Origin: Clostridium chauvoei
Lineage (GTDB): Bacteria; Bacillota; Clostridia; Clostridiales; Clostridiaceae
NCBI RefSeq assembly: GCF_002327185.1
Contig: NZ_CP018624.1
Location: 1,550,001 to 1,614,000, forward strand
DNA: 64,000 nt
Reading direction: 5' to 3'
Shown here one piece after another: positions 53,552 to 62,892 of the stretch. Positions within the stretch are counted from its first letter, which is position 1, and every line of letters starts with the position of its first letter. The notes below the pieces were generated by a model. The model ran no database searches, had not been told where the DNA came from, and was given only the letters and a program-made list of their open reading frames with translations. The position numbers were made by a program, and so were the translations under genes.

Positions 53552-54514
53552 TTACCTATTTACTTCTGTATCATATAGCATTAAATTATTTCTTTGTATA
53601 ACATCTATAAGAGAGTTTGCGTATATAGGCTCTCCATTTTCATTATTAGCTGTACTATAGCCAGCCTTCTCTATTGCTTTAGCTTGATCTTTATAATTCT
53701 TTGCTTCAAAAACCCCATTTTCTTTATATCTTATATTTTCATTTAAAAACCTTCCATGATCTTCTATTGAAGCTGCTTTGGTTCTATATACTCTAAAATA
53801 ATCTTCTATAAAATCATCATAATTTTCTTTAGTTTTCATTTTTATTTTTTTTCCACTCCAACTCTCATCAGCCTTTATTCCAAATAAGTTATTATGTTTA
53901 TCTGAAAGTTCAGACTCACCCCAGCCAGATTCTAAAATTGCTTGAGCAATTGTAATAGATGGCAATATCCCATATTCTTTATAGTTATTTAAAGCTTCAT
54001 TTGATAAATCTTTTATAAAAGTCTTTTTATTTTGATCCTTTGCTAAGCTGGTATTAAGATAATTATCTTCTATACTAACTAAACATTCCTTTGCCTTTTT
54101 TATCTCTTCTCCTTTTGCTCCTAAATCTTTTAACACTTTTTCTAAAGTCTTTATTTTATATTCTCCAGTATTACTATTATATTCAAAGAAATTATTTCCT
54201 ATTTTAATTACATCCTCTTTTTTTGAAGCTTCAAAAGTTCCATTATTTATAGTAGCATAAACAACCGCTACTTCTTGCCAATTTAATTGTCCTTTATTTA
54301 AACTTACTTCATCACAAGTTTGTATGTAATAATTTATAGTATCCTCTGATAGCTTTATAAAGTCCTTATTAACCCCTCTTTTTAAAAAAGATAATACCAC
54401 AGTTATTAAAACTACTATTATAAATAATATTTCTAAAAATCTTCTTTTACTTACTTTTTTATCCTTACTTTTTTTATAGCTTACAAGACCAGAATAACTT
54501 CCTTTCCACTCCAT
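53552..54514 (-). CDS. Membrane-anchored GH73-type glucosaminidase
   Basis: Peptidoglycan hydrolase (320 aa) with a cytoplasmic basic segment, one transmembrane helix (about 26-45) and an external C-terminal GH73/LytG-like domain (about 165-310). The presumed catalytic Glu is in SITIAQAILESGWGES, followed by LSDKHNNLFGIKADESWSGKKI and YFRVYRTKAASIEDHGRFL. The stretch between (about 50-160) is unrecognised but contains a WQEVAVVYA segment. Probably acts in wall remodelling. AGGAGG precedes the ATG. Monocistronic. Confidence 0.9.
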   Translation of the reverse strand: MEWKGSYSGLVSYKKSKDKKVSKRRFLEILFIIVVLITVVLSFLKRGVNKDFIKLSEDTINYYIQTCDEVSLNKGQLNWQEVAVVYATINNGTFEASKKEDVIKIGNNFFEYNSNTGEYKIKTLEKVLKDLGAKGEEIKKAKECLVSIEDNYLNTSLAKDQNKKTFIKDLSNEALNNYKEYGILPSITIAQAILESGWGESELSDKHNNLFGIKADESWSGKKIKMKTKENYDDFIEDYFRVYRTKAASIEDHGRFLNENIRYKENGVFEAKNYKDQAKAIEKAGYSTANNENGEPIYANSLIDVIQRNNLMLYDTEVNR

Positions 54515-54582
54515 AAGTTCACCTCCTATTATATTTATATATCTAAAAATACCTTTAAATTACTTTTAATATTTAATATATA

Positions 54583-54614
54583 AAAAATAAGCTAGCATCT
54601 GCTAGCTTATTTTT
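54583..54614 (-). terminator. Terminator of AgcS gene
   Basis: Perfect 15-bp stem AAAAATAAGCTAGCA / TGCTAGCTTATTTTT with a 2-base loop in the repeat. Confidence 0.88.
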
Positions 54615-55989
54615 AGGCAACTACCCCTTCTACTTTCATTTCCTCAAAAAATTGTTCTGTTTCCTCTACAACAACATTTCTAAGCCCTATAAGTCCAATT
54701 AAGTTAGGTAATGCCATTAATCCATTAACTATATCTGCTATTATAAATATAAGTTCAACTGGTAAAAATGGTCCAACTGCTACGAAAGCTATAAAAACAA
54801 CTTTATATGGTAATATAGCTTTTACTCCTATTAAATACTCAATACATCTTTCTCCATAATAGTTCCATCCAAGTATTGTAGTAAAAGCAAAGAAAATAAG
54901 TCCTATATTAACTATATATTTTCCTATAATTGCTATAGTTAATCCTATTTCAAAAGCTGATGTTGTTAAGGCTGCACCTTCTAAAGGTCCTTGAAATGCT
55001 CCTGTTATTACAATTACTAAACCTGTCATTGTACAAATTATTATTGTATCAATAAAAGTCCCTGTCATTGAGATAAGACCTTGCTTAACTGGTGATTTTG
55101 TTTTTGCTGCTGCTGCTGCTATTGGAGCACTACCAAGTCCAGCTTCATTTGAAAATACTCCTCTTCCAATTCCTCTTTGCATAGCAATTGAAATTGTAAT
55201 ACCAATAGTTCCACCTAAAGCTGCTTTAGGATTAAATGCACTTCTAATTATAAGACTAATTGCTTCTGGAATTGCTGTAAAGTTAAATATTAAAACTAAT
55301 AATACACTAAATATATATAAACCTGCCATTATTGGCACAACTTTTTCTGATACCTTTGATATTCTTTTTATACCACCTAAAGTTACTAATGCAACTAATA
55401 TTGTTACTAAAACAGCTGTTACAACTAGTGGTACTTTAAATGTTATTTGTGCTGCATCTGCAATTGATTTTACTTGCCCAAAAGTTCCTATTCCAAGTAA
55501 AGCAACTCCAACACCAAATATAGCAAAAACTTTAGCTAACCAGTTTAATCCTAAGCCATTTTTTATATAATACATAGGACCTCCAGCCATCTCTCCATTT
55601 TCATCTATTTCTCTATATTTTATAGCAAGTACACCTTCTGCATATTTTGTTGCCATTCCAAAAAATGCTGCTATCCACATCCAAAATAAAGCTCCAGGTC
55701 CTCCTGCTTTTATAGCTGTTGCTACTCCAACTATATTACCTGTTCCTATTGTTGCTGATAAAGCTGTACAAAGTGCTCCAAAACTTGAAACATCTCCCTT
55801 TGCATTATCATCATATTCTTCATCATCCTTAAAAAACACATATTTTAATGCTAATGGTAATTTAAGAATTTGAACTAGCTTTAACCTACAAGTTAAATAT
55901 ATACCAGTCCCAACTAAAAGAATTAGTAGAGGTGGTCCCCACACTATGTTGTCAATTGATTGTAAAAATGATTGAATTTGATTTGTCAT
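54613..55989 (-). CDS. Alanine/glycine:cation symporter (AGCS family)
   Basis: Na+- or H+-coupled uptake of glycine and alanine (458 aa, about 11 helices). Family signatures are ALCTALSATIGTGNIVGVATAIKAGGPGALFWMW, GGPMYYI, GIGRGVFSNEAGLGSAPIAAAAAKTKSPVKQGLISMTG and TTILGWNYYGERC. The substrate is supported by the tandem glycine riboswitch in its leader. AAGGGGGA precedes the ATG and may be masked by a CTCCTCC element in the leader. Confidence 0.95.
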   Translation of the reverse strand: MTNQIQSFLQSIDNIVWGPPLLILLVGTGIYLTCRLKLVQILKLPLALKYVFFKDDEEYDDNAKGDVSSFGALCTALSATIGTGNIVGVATAIKAGGPGALFWMWIAAFFGMATKYAEGVLAIKYREIDENGEMAGGPMYYIKNGLGLNWLAKVFAIFGVGVALLGIGTFGQVKSIADAAQITFKVPLVVTAVLVTILVALVTLGGIKRISKVSEKVVPIMAGLYIFSVLLVLIFNFTAIPEAISLIIRSAFNPKAALGGTIGITISIAMQRGIGRGVFSNEAGLGSAPIAAAAAKTKSPVKQGLISMTGTFIDTIIICTMTGLVIVITGAFQGPLEGAALTTSAFEIGLTIAIIGKYIVNIGLIFFAFTTILGWNYYGERCIEYLIGVKAILPYKVVFIAFVAVGPFLPVELIFIIADIVNGLMALPNLIGLIGLRNVVVEETEQFFEEMKVEGVVA

Positions 55990-56027
55990 AAAAAAATCCC
56001 CCTTAAATTAAATTTACGGAGGAGAAT

Positions 56028-56064
56028 AGACTAACTAAAATACTATAAAAATAGTATAAGTTAA
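56028..56064 (-). promoter_or_regulatory. Expression-platform hairpin of glycine riboswitch
   Basis: On the minus strand ATACTAT / ATAGTAT stem extended by AACT/AGTT pairs, between aptamer 2 and a CTATTCTCCTCC element (about 56016-56028) that can pair, with G-U pairs, with the AAGGGGGA ribosome binding site. Confidence 0.5.
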
Positions 56065-56069
56065 TCTTA

Positions 56070-56235
56070 TCCCCTGTCCTTTTACCTGAGAGTTTCAGTA
56101 AAATAAAAATTTTACCTTGCTCCTTCGGTGCTCTCTTGAGTCTCTCCAGAGGCTCGTCCAGTAACGGTCCTAATACCTGAAAGATTTGCTTCTTCGGTGG
56201 ATTTTTAAAATCACTCTCCCGCTACCTTCATCCGA
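56070..56235 (-). ncRNA. Tandem glycine riboswitch
   Basis: Two glycine aptamers on the minus strand. Aptamer 1 (about 56160-56228) has GCGGGAGAGTGA, ATCCACCGAAGAAGCAAAT, CTTTCAGGTA and GGACCGTTAC. Aptamer 2 (about 56071-56158) has CTCTGGAGAGACTC, AGAGCACCGAAGGAGCAAG, CTGAAACTCTCAGG and AAAAGGACAGGGG. The conserved CACCGAAGnnGCAA cores and short linker are diagnostic. In clostridia, tandem glycine aptamers control transport or cleavage of glycine; here the downstream gene is an AGCS symporter. Confidence 0.96.
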
Positions 56236-56256
56236 ACATTATTAAATTATAAAATC

Positions 56257-56285
56257 ATTATATACACCTTTTCTTTAAAATGCAA
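56257..56285 (-). promoter_or_regulatory. Promoter of riboswitch/AgcS transcript
   Basis: Minus strand TTGCAT (56280-56285) and TATAAT (56257-56262), 17-base spacer, about 20 bases before aptamer 1. Confidence 0.75.
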
Positions 56286-56424
56286 CTTTTTTAAGTATTT
56301 TTTTTAAATCTATGTACTATTTTTATTAAAATATATAAACTAAATATTTATATATTCTATATACATAAATTTGTTCTTTTTAGCAAAATCTATTATATAT
56401 ATATTTATAGAAAAAGGTGATATT

Positions 56425-57225
56425 ATGATTAAACTTATAGCATCTGATTTAGATGGAACTTTACTTGATGATAACGGTAAAATTCCTAATGAGTTTGAGG
56501 ATGTTTTAAAAGAAATTATACAAAGAAATATAAAATTCATTGCAGCTTCCGGAAGACCTTACTATACACTTAAAGAAGATTTTGGTAAATTAGCAAAGCA
56601 TGTAACTTTTGTAGCTGATAATGGTGCTGTAATAGTAGAAAATGATGAAATAATTCATTGTGATATAATTGAAAAAGAACTAGTACAAAAAATAATTTCA
56701 AAATATAGAACTTTAAAAGACATACATATAATTCTTTGTGGCAAAGAATGTGCCTACATCGAAGATACTGATCCTAGATTTTTAGAAGAAGTAGATAAAT
56801 TTTACTACAAAAAAGAAATTGTTAATAATATAGAAGATATAGAAAATGATATCGTAAAAATAACTTTCTGCGACTTCAATAATGTTAGACAACTATCAGA
56901 AAAGCATTTTGCAAAAGAATTCTCAGATGAATTACAAATTGTTGTTTCAGGAAAGATATGGCTTGATATAATGGATAACAAAACAAATAAAGGATTAGGA
57001 CTAAAAAAAATCCAAGATAAGTTTGCAATAACTAATGGAGAAACAATGGTTTTTGGTGATTATTATAATGATCTTCCAATGTTTGAAAAGGCATTTTTTA
57101 CATATGCTATGGATAATGCTCCTGAAGAAGTTAAAAGTAAAGCAAAATATATTATAGAAAGCAATTCTAATTATGGAGTTATTAATACGTTAAGAGATAA
57201 ATATCTAAAAAATCAAGGGGAATAA
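56425..57225 (+). CDS. Cof-type HAD phosphatase
   Basis: Haloacid dehalogenase superfamily, subfamily IIB (266 aa). Motif I SDLDGTLLD, motif II AASGRPY, motif III lysine in TNKGLGLKKIQ, motif IV FGDYYNDLPMF and the final APEEVKSKAKYII are intact. Substrates in this family are sugar phosphates, flavin or pyridoxal phosphate; none can be chosen here. The frame is open to 56371, but AAAGGTGAT precedes the ATG at 56425 and the HAD motif I starts at once there. Confidence 0.92.
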   Translation: MIKLIASDLDGTLLDDNGKIPNEFEDVLKEIIQRNIKFIAASGRPYYTLKEDFGKLAKHVTFVADNGAVIVENDEIIHCDIIEKELVQKIISKYRTLKDIHIILCGKECAYIEDTDPRFLEEVDKFYYKKEIVNNIEDIENDIVKITFCDFNNVRQLSEKHFAKEFSDELQIVVSGKIWLDIMDNKTNKGLGLKKIQDKFAITNGETMVFGDYYNDLPMFEKAFFTYAMDNAPEEVKSKAKYIIESNSNYGVINTLRDKYLKNQGE

Positions 57226-57243
57226 AACTCCCCTTGATTTTTT
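57210..57243. terminator. Bidirectional terminator
   Basis: Stem AAATCAAGGGG / CCCCTTGATTT overlapping the HAD stop codon, T run on the plus strand and A run on the left. Confidence 0.88.
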
Positions 57244-57245
57244 TA

Positions 57246-58205
57246 TTAAATCTCTACTCTACCTCTTATTTCCCCTTTATAAAAGGCTTTAATATTTTCA
57301 ATTATTTCTTTAAATAATCTTTCCCTCGCTTCAACACTTGCCCATGCAATATGTGGTGTCAATATTACATTTTCTTTATTTTTAATTCTTATTAAAGGAT
57401 TATCTTCTTTAATAGGTTCAACTTCAAATACATCTAATGCTGCTCCTGCTATTAATTCTTCTTCTATAGCTTTTGCTAAATCTTCCTCTACAACTATAGG
57501 ACCTCTTCCCATATTTATTAATATAGCATTCTTTTTCATTTTCTTAATAGCATCATAGCTCATAAGACCTTTAGTTTTTTCATTTAAAGGTGCATGTATT
57601 GATATTATATCTGACTCTTTAATTAACTCTTCAAAATTAACATTCTTATAATCTCTATTTAAATTATTACCTGATGTTGAATAATATATAATATTTACTC
57701 CAAAAGCTTCTGCTATCTTAGCAACTCTTTTACCTATAGCTCCTAATCCCACTATTCCCCAAGTCTTTCCTTCTAATTCATAAAAAGGTTTGCTTAAATC
57801 AGTAAATAATCCTGATTTTGCATAACTTCCTGATTTAACAAAATTATCATAATATGAAAGCTTGTCATATAACGCTAATACTGTAGCAAAAGTATGTTGT
57901 GCTACAGTATTAGTTGAATATCCTGCTACGTTTGTAACTGCTATTCCTTTTTCCTTTGCATATGTTATGTCTATATTATTAAATCCTGTAGCTGTTTCAC
58001 AAATTAATTCTAATTTTTCTGCATACTTTAAATTACTCTCATTTAAAACAACTTTATTAGTAAGAACTATATTAGCATCCTTGATTCTATCTACTACTTC
58101 TTCTTGTTTTGTAGTATCAAAATAAACAACTTCTCCAAATTCATTAAGATTTTCAAATTTAATATCCCCCAAAGTCTTTCCGTCTAAAATAACTATCTTC
58201 TTCAT
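57246..58205 (-). CDS. D-2-hydroxyacid dehydrogenase
   Basis: NAD(P)-dependent reductase of 2-ketoacids (319 aa). Rossmann motif GLGAIGKRVAKIAEAFG; catalytic Arg in NMGRGPIVVEEDL, Glu in DVFEVEPIKEDNPL and His in TPHIAWAS. The end of the second Rossmann strand reads IIYYSTSG, without the usual Asp that selects NADH, so NADPH use is possible. Resembles glycerate/hydroxypyruvate-type enzymes; exact substrate unknown. AGGAGGG precedes the ATG. Monocistronic. Confidence 0.92.
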   Translation of the reverse strand: MKKIVILDGKTLGDIKFENLNEFGEVVYFDTTKQEEVVDRIKDANIVLTNKVVLNESNLKYAEKLELICETATGFNNIDITYAKEKGIAVTNVAGYSTNTVAQHTFATVLALYDKLSYYDNFVKSGSYAKSGLFTDLSKPFYELEGKTWGIVGLGAIGKRVAKIAEAFGVNIIYYSTSGNNLNRDYKNVNFEELIKESDIISIHAPLNEKTKGLMSYDAIKKMKKNAILINMGRGPIVVEEDLAKAIEEELIAGAALDVFEVEPIKEDNPLIRIKNKENVILTPHIAWASVEARERLFKEIIENIKAFYKGEIRGRVEI

Positions 58206-58298
58206 TTTACCCTCCTATATAACTAGCCAATTTTATTTTTTATATTATTAATCTTATTATAATATTTAAAGTTTTTATAATCTATATAAATGTAAAAT

Positions 58299-58339
58299 AA
58301 AAAAGGCTGTATCAAAATTAATTTTGATACAGCTTTTTT
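58299..58339 (-). terminator. Terminator of yhgE-like gene
   Basis: Very long near-perfect palindrome AAAAAGGCTGTATCAAAAT / ATTTTGATACAGCTTTTT with AT tails. Confidence 0.9.
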
Positions 58340-58343
58340 GATT

Positions 58344-60497
58344 CTAATGACCAATAAGTCCACTTTCTTTTAATTTTTCAACAAAGTTTTTACTTACTTT
58401 GTTTATAGGTCCCTTTAAGAATAATCCAACAACTATAGCTAATCCAAAATAGCATAATAATATAGTTAAATCCTTAATTAATAATTCAGGCACTACTCCA
58501 CCTACTGCTTCTCTCATTCCTGATATAGCATAAGTAAATGGTAATAATGGATATACCTTTTGGAAAAATGGTGTTGTTACTTCTATTGGGAATGTTCCAC
58601 CAGACCCTGCTACTTGTATTACAAGTAATATTACAGACATAGCTTTACCTACATTTCCAAATATAGAAACTAAAGTGTACACAATCATTATAAATACCAT
58701 ACTAATAAATACACTAATTCCTACAAAAAGTATAGGCTCTGATACATAACATTTAAGTAATAACATATCTCCAATACTAACAATTAAAGATTGACATATT
58801 CCTATAAATGCAAAGGTTAAAAATTTTCCAAAGTATTTTTCATATGGTTTTAAATGCATTCCTTCTTCAAAACCATGAGCATCTGTTGTTAATAATGATA
58901 CTAATATTAATGCCCCTACCCATAAAGAAAGAGTTGAATAAAATGGTGACATTGCTGAACCATAATTTGGTATAGGGAATAATATATCTTCACTTATTTT
59001 CACTGGGCTTGCTAAGAAACTACTAGTTGCTTGCCAGTCATTTTCAAACATCTTCAATAACTCATCTATTTTTTCACTATCAGTTAATCCTGAAAGTTTA
59101 TCCGCTATATTAGCAATTTTTGATTTTATAGTAGGCAAATCTCTTTTTAATTTTTCAAGTTCAGTCTTTCCAAGATCTACACCTAAGTCAAGTTTATTTA
59201 ATAAATCTTTAACCTGTGGCATAGATTCTTTAGCTTCTCCTACTAAAACTAAAGTATTATCTACTATACTATTCATTTGTTCTACAGCCTTATTTAACTG
59301 TGGTACATATTCTGAATCATAATTAGCTACAATATTGCTAATTATTGATTTATTATTAGATACTAAATCCTTTAAATTTTGAATTTTAGTCTTATCTAAA
59401 GGTTTAGCATTAACTACTGCATCTTTAGCTGAGTTTATTCCAGATATTAATTCATCTAATTTTACATTTGCATCATTTAATTGTTCTATAAGATTCTTAA
59501 TTTGTGGATTTAATTTACCTAATGGTTCTAATCTCTTAGTCATATCAGTAATTTTCACTTTTAAATCAGCTACTTTAACTGAAATATTATCTAAAGTCGA
59601 AATAATTTGATCCTTATCTATATTAGTATTTAATATAGTATCTAGTAATCCCTCTACAGAAGTTAATGTATCTTCAGCAACTTGTAAATCCTCTTTTATA
59701 ACAGGTGCTATATCATTAATACCTTTTTTAGTCTTTTCTAAAGCTACTGTAGCATCATTTAAAATAGTTGTACTAGTATTTAAAGTTTCTTCTACTAGTG
59801 GTATATTATTATTAACTTTTTTAATAAGTTCTTCTGCTGTTATAGTTCCATCATAAGCCTTATTAACTAAATCTTCTATTTCCGGCATCTTTTCATTTAA
59901 ATCTATTATATCATCTACAAATTTTATTAGCTTAGGTCTTACTTCTTCAATTCCAACTCCTGTTTCATTTAGAACTTTAAAAATAATTCCATTTACCGTT
60001 TCTACTATTGTACTATCTACTTGACTTTTTATAGTATTTACTCCCTTATCTGTAATTTTAGGAGCAATAGCATTACTTTTTTGATTTACTTTATACATAA
60101 GCTCTGGCTTTTGTATATCATTAGATACTATTGATAGAATTTTCTTAGTAAAATCTTCAGGAATTATTATTGTTGCATAATATTTTCCCTTTCTTACTGA
60201 ATCTATACCTTGTTCTTCATTTACAAATTGCCATCCTAAACTATTATTGTCTTTTAGTTTATGTATTAACTCGTCCCCAACATTTATATTTTTTTCTCCA
60301 AAATTGTCCCCTGCATCTTGATTTACTATACCAACCTTTATTCCTTTAGTGTTACCATACGGATCCCATCCTGCCTTAATATTAAACCAAGCATATAATG
60401 CTGGTAATAGCATTAATCCTAAAATTATAATTAAGGCAACCCAATTTGTAACTATACTTTTTAAATCTCTTTTAAATATTTTAAAGATATTCTTCAT
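58344..60497 (-). CDS. YhgE/Pip family membrane protein
   Basis: Phage-infection-protein-like exported-domain membrane protein (717 aa). N-terminal helix (about 15-38) followed by the family mark LYAWFNIKAGWDPYGNTKGIKVGIVNQDAG, a long extracellular coiled-coil region (about 165-490, many heptads) and a C-terminal ABC-2-like membrane domain of about five helices with LSLWVGALILVSLL, VGKAMSVILLVIQVAGSGGTFPIEVTTPFF and PFTYAISGMREAVGG. Relatives serve as phage receptors or in type VII-linked export; role here unknown. Start ATG 60497 follows GGAGG; the upstream ATG at 60512 overlaps it. Confidence 0.92.
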   Translation of the reverse strand: MKNIFKIFKRDLKSIVTNWVALIIILGLMLLPALYAWFNIKAGWDPYGNTKGIKVGIVNQDAGDNFGEKNINVGDELIHKLKDNNSLGWQFVNEEQGIDSVRKGKYYATIIIPEDFTKKILSIVSNDIQKPELMYKVNQKSNAIAPKITDKGVNTIKSQVDSTIVETVNGIIFKVLNETGVGIEEVRPKLIKFVDDIIDLNEKMPEIEDLVNKAYDGTITAEELIKKVNNNIPLVEETLNTSTTILNDATVALEKTKKGINDIAPVIKEDLQVAEDTLTSVEGLLDTILNTNIDKDQIISTLDNISVKVADLKVKITDMTKRLEPLGKLNPQIKNLIEQLNDANVKLDELISGINSAKDAVVNAKPLDKTKIQNLKDLVSNNKSIISNIVANYDSEYVPQLNKAVEQMNSIVDNTLVLVGEAKESMPQVKDLLNKLDLGVDLGKTELEKLKRDLPTIKSKIANIADKLSGLTDSEKIDELLKMFENDWQATSSFLASPVKISEDILFPIPNYGSAMSPFYSTLSLWVGALILVSLLTTDAHGFEEGMHLKPYEKYFGKFLTFAFIGICQSLIVSIGDMLLLKCYVSEPILFVGISVFISMVFIMIVYTLVSIFGNVGKAMSVILLVIQVAGSGGTFPIEVTTPFFQKVYPLLPFTYAISGMREAVGGVVPELLIKDLTILLCYFGLAIVVGLFLKGPINKVSKNFVEKLKESGLIGH

Positions 60498-60579
60498 CAA
60501 TTGCGCCTCCATTTCCCATTTAGTAAATCCATTATTATATTATCACCATATTTACAATAATATTTAATATAAACTATCA

Positions 60580-60622
60580 AAATTAAGAAGTAGAGCTTTA
60601 ATTTAACTCTACTTCTTAATTT
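60580..60622 (-). terminator. Terminator-like hairpin upstream of yhgE-like gene
   Basis: Perfect 16-bp stem AAATTAAGAAGTAGAG / CTCTACTTCTTAATTT, 165 bases downstream of the GH8-like gene stop; the 290-base gap 60498-60786 holds nothing else recognisable. Confidence 0.75.
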
Positions 60623-60786
60623 TATATTAAATATTATTATATTTTATTCCGAATTTCTACATTTTTCAATAACTTTCTGTATTTTTTGCAATTATATAAG
60701 TTAATAATGATATTCCTGTTATATTTATTAATTTATTCTATTATAATAGAGCAATTTAAAAACATTCTTATATACTATTTAATACT

Positions 60787-61908
60787 TTACTTTAATTTTT
60801 TTCTAAATGCTAATAAAGCATTTAGATTATCATATGAATATACAGCTTCAGTTTTCTCATCTCCAAAAGCTCCATATATATTACTTTTTTCATTCATAAC
60901 TTGAAATATCTTCATCTTATTTGATGCTAATTCATATAACTCTTTATCACCTACAACCTTTGCGATTTGAATTATATTAGCATAAATGGAAGTAGACTCT
61001 ATTTTACTTTCCTCTCCAGTTTCTATATTATATAGTGAAGATATGTATCCTTTTTCTTTTAGTTGATCTTTTAACCACTGAATACTTACAGATGTATCCT
61101 CCCCCGCCTCGCATTTATTTAAAATAACAAGTACAGAAAGAAGTGAATCTATTTCTTCAGAATCATATGAATTATTGGATACATTATAATTTTTTCTATA
61201 CAAAGGAAGTTTATCAGAAATAAAACCACCATTAATAACTTGTAAAGCTTTATTATATACAAGCTCCCATTTTTTATCTACTTGCGTTAATAATTTTAAT
61301 GCAGATAAATCTAAATAACATAAAGTTGTTAAATTGCTCTTACCATATTCATCTTCAAAGTCTATCAAGTTTCCATTTGTCATCAAATTCTTATATATTC
61401 CCTGGGAAATTTTAACTCCATAGTATCTATATTTAAAACTTTTAAACTCCTTTGATGCCAATATTAAAGCTTCCGATATTCTTAAATCATCGATAGTTGC
61501 TGACACCTCTGATGGTTCTCCATTATCTATCCTCCAACTTACTAAATTATTTTTTAACAGCATTTTTTCCTTTATATAATTAAAAGTTTTATCAAAACCT
61601 TCCTCATCTCCATTATATAAATAGTACATAAGTAACATACCTTGAGATTCTGATAATATATTATGTCCTTTTGTTATATCCCCTTCACTTTTTTTATCTT
61701 TTAGATTTGTATAAATACCACCATCTTTATCCATTAGATTATTTTCTGTAAACTTGAAAACTAAATCTTCTTCTTTACTCACTTCTTCTTTATTTAAAAC
61801 ACTTTCCACCTTAATAGGTTTTATATATTTTATAGATGTTCCTATAAATATCCCTACTATACTTGCAATAAAAATAGCTAAAATTATTAGTCTCTTGTTT
61901 TTCTTCAT
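60787..61908 (-). CDS. Secreted GH8-like (alpha/alpha)6-barrel protein
   Basis: A 373-residue protein with an N-terminal membrane anchor or signal helix (residues 6-25). The pattern ITKGHNILSESQGMLLMYYLYNGDEEGFDKTFNYIKEKML resembles the GH8 acid motif (SEGQxYGM; here Glu87), and EVSATIDDLRISEALILASKEF resembles the GH8 ATDxDLDIAxALL motif, so it is probably a divergent family 8 glycosidase facing the outside. The ending IYGAFGDEKTEAVYSYDNLNALLAFRKKLK fits a barrel closure. Substrate unknown; activity unproven. Monocistronic. Confidence 0.72.
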   Translation of the reverse strand: MKKNKRLIILAIFIASIVGIFIGTSIKYIKPIKVESVLNKEEVSKEEDLVFKFTENNLMDKDGGIYTNLKDKKSEGDITKGHNILSESQGMLLMYYLYNGDEEGFDKTFNYIKEKMLLKNNLVSWRIDNGEPSEVSATIDDLRISEALILASKEFKSFKYRYYGVKISQGIYKNLMTNGNLIDFEDEYGKSNLTTLCYLDLSALKLLTQVDKKWELVYNKALQVINGGFISDKLPLYRKNYNVSNNSYDSEEIDSLLSVLVILNKCEAGEDTSVSIQWLKDQLKEKGYISSLYNIETGEESKIESTSIYANIIQIAKVVGDKELYELASNKMKIFQVMNEKSNIYGAFGDEKTEAVYSYDNLNALLAFRKKLK

Positions 61909-62000
61909 ACTTTACTCCTAAATAAATTCTCTATAGATTTTTCTATTTTAATTATAATAGATTTTTCCTATTTTAAAAAGAAACTTCCTAACATTATACT

Positions 62001-62765
62001 CTATTTAAGAGATTTCAAAGTTTTATATATATCATCTAGCTCACTATCTGAAAGCTTATCCAAATTATCTAATTTGTATTTTATATTTTCAATTGTCTGT
62101 TGTTTAAAATCCATATTTCTCCTTCTTTTACCACCATTTATTATATAAGCAGCTATTGTACTTGTTGTTATACCTATAAACCCTATTCCAAATATCATAA
62201 GTAAAACCGCCACCAACCTCCCCATTGATGTAGTAAGTAATACGTCTCCATACCCTACAGTTGTAAATGTAACAAAACTCCACCATAATGCATCTTCAAA
62301 GCTCATCCCTTCTAGCAAAGATATCATAACTGCACCTAATACTATTACTATAGTTGTTAATATAAGCATATAATTAAATTTATTCATTTTTTGCTTTTCT
62401 CTTATATTCTTTTTAAATTTCATAAGTAAAATTATTAATCTTAAAAGTTGTGCTATTTTTATAGCAACTATATTATTAAAAATTAATGTTATTTCTAAGT
62501 ATTTAAATATCCTTAAATATGTTTTAACTGTTATTATTACCAATAAGTCCAAAAAATTTTCTTTTATAAATTCTATTTTCCTTCTAGCATATATAAATCC
62601 CATAATATAGTCTCCTATAAATATAAACCATATTACTAAATCCATATAATAAAAGGAGATTAATACTTCATGGGGCAAATCTATAGTTATTTCTAACATA
62701 AGCATTATAGATGCCATTAATGCTATTAACCCAATAAAATCATCATAAACTGTTTTTCTATTCAA
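62001..62765 (-). CDS. Voltage-gated-type K+ channel protein
   Basis: Ion channel of the VIC superfamily (254 aa). Hydrophobic helices in the first 150 residues resemble S1-S4, then the pore helix ALWWSFVTFTTVGYGD (selectivity filter TVGYGD near residue 172) and the inner helix MGRLVAVLLMIFGIGFIGITTSTIAAYII. A short cytoplasmic tail (about 210-254) is charged. S4 is weakly basic. Starts at TTG after GAGGGGAG. Transcribed alone, towards the GH8-like gene. Confidence 0.9.
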   Translation of the reverse strand: MNRKTVYDDFIGLIALMASIMLMLEITIDLPHEVLISFYYMDLVIWFIFIGDYIMGFIYARRKIEFIKENFLDLLVIITVKTYLRIFKYLEITLIFNNIVAIKIAQLLRLIILLMKFKKNIREKQKMNKFNYMLILTTIVIVLGAVMISLLEGMSFEDALWWSFVTFTTVGYGDVLLTTSMGRLVAVLLMIFGIGFIGITTSTIAAYIINGGKRRRNMDFKQQTIENIKYKLDNLDKLSDSELDDIYKTLKSLK

Positions 62766-62853
62766 AAGACTCCCCTCAATAATATTGCTCTCTTTATATT
62801 TTATAAGTTTTTTAGCTTAAAAATGATTTTAAACTAAAGTTTTCTAAAAAATA

Positions 62854-62886
62854 AAATGGTGATTAGTTTAAAGCTAATCACCATTT
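62854..62886 (-). terminator. Terminator of galM
   Basis: Perfect 13-bp stem AAATGGTGATTAG / CTAATCACCATTT with a 7-base loop. Confidence 0.88.
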
Positions 62887-62892
62887 ATGGGT

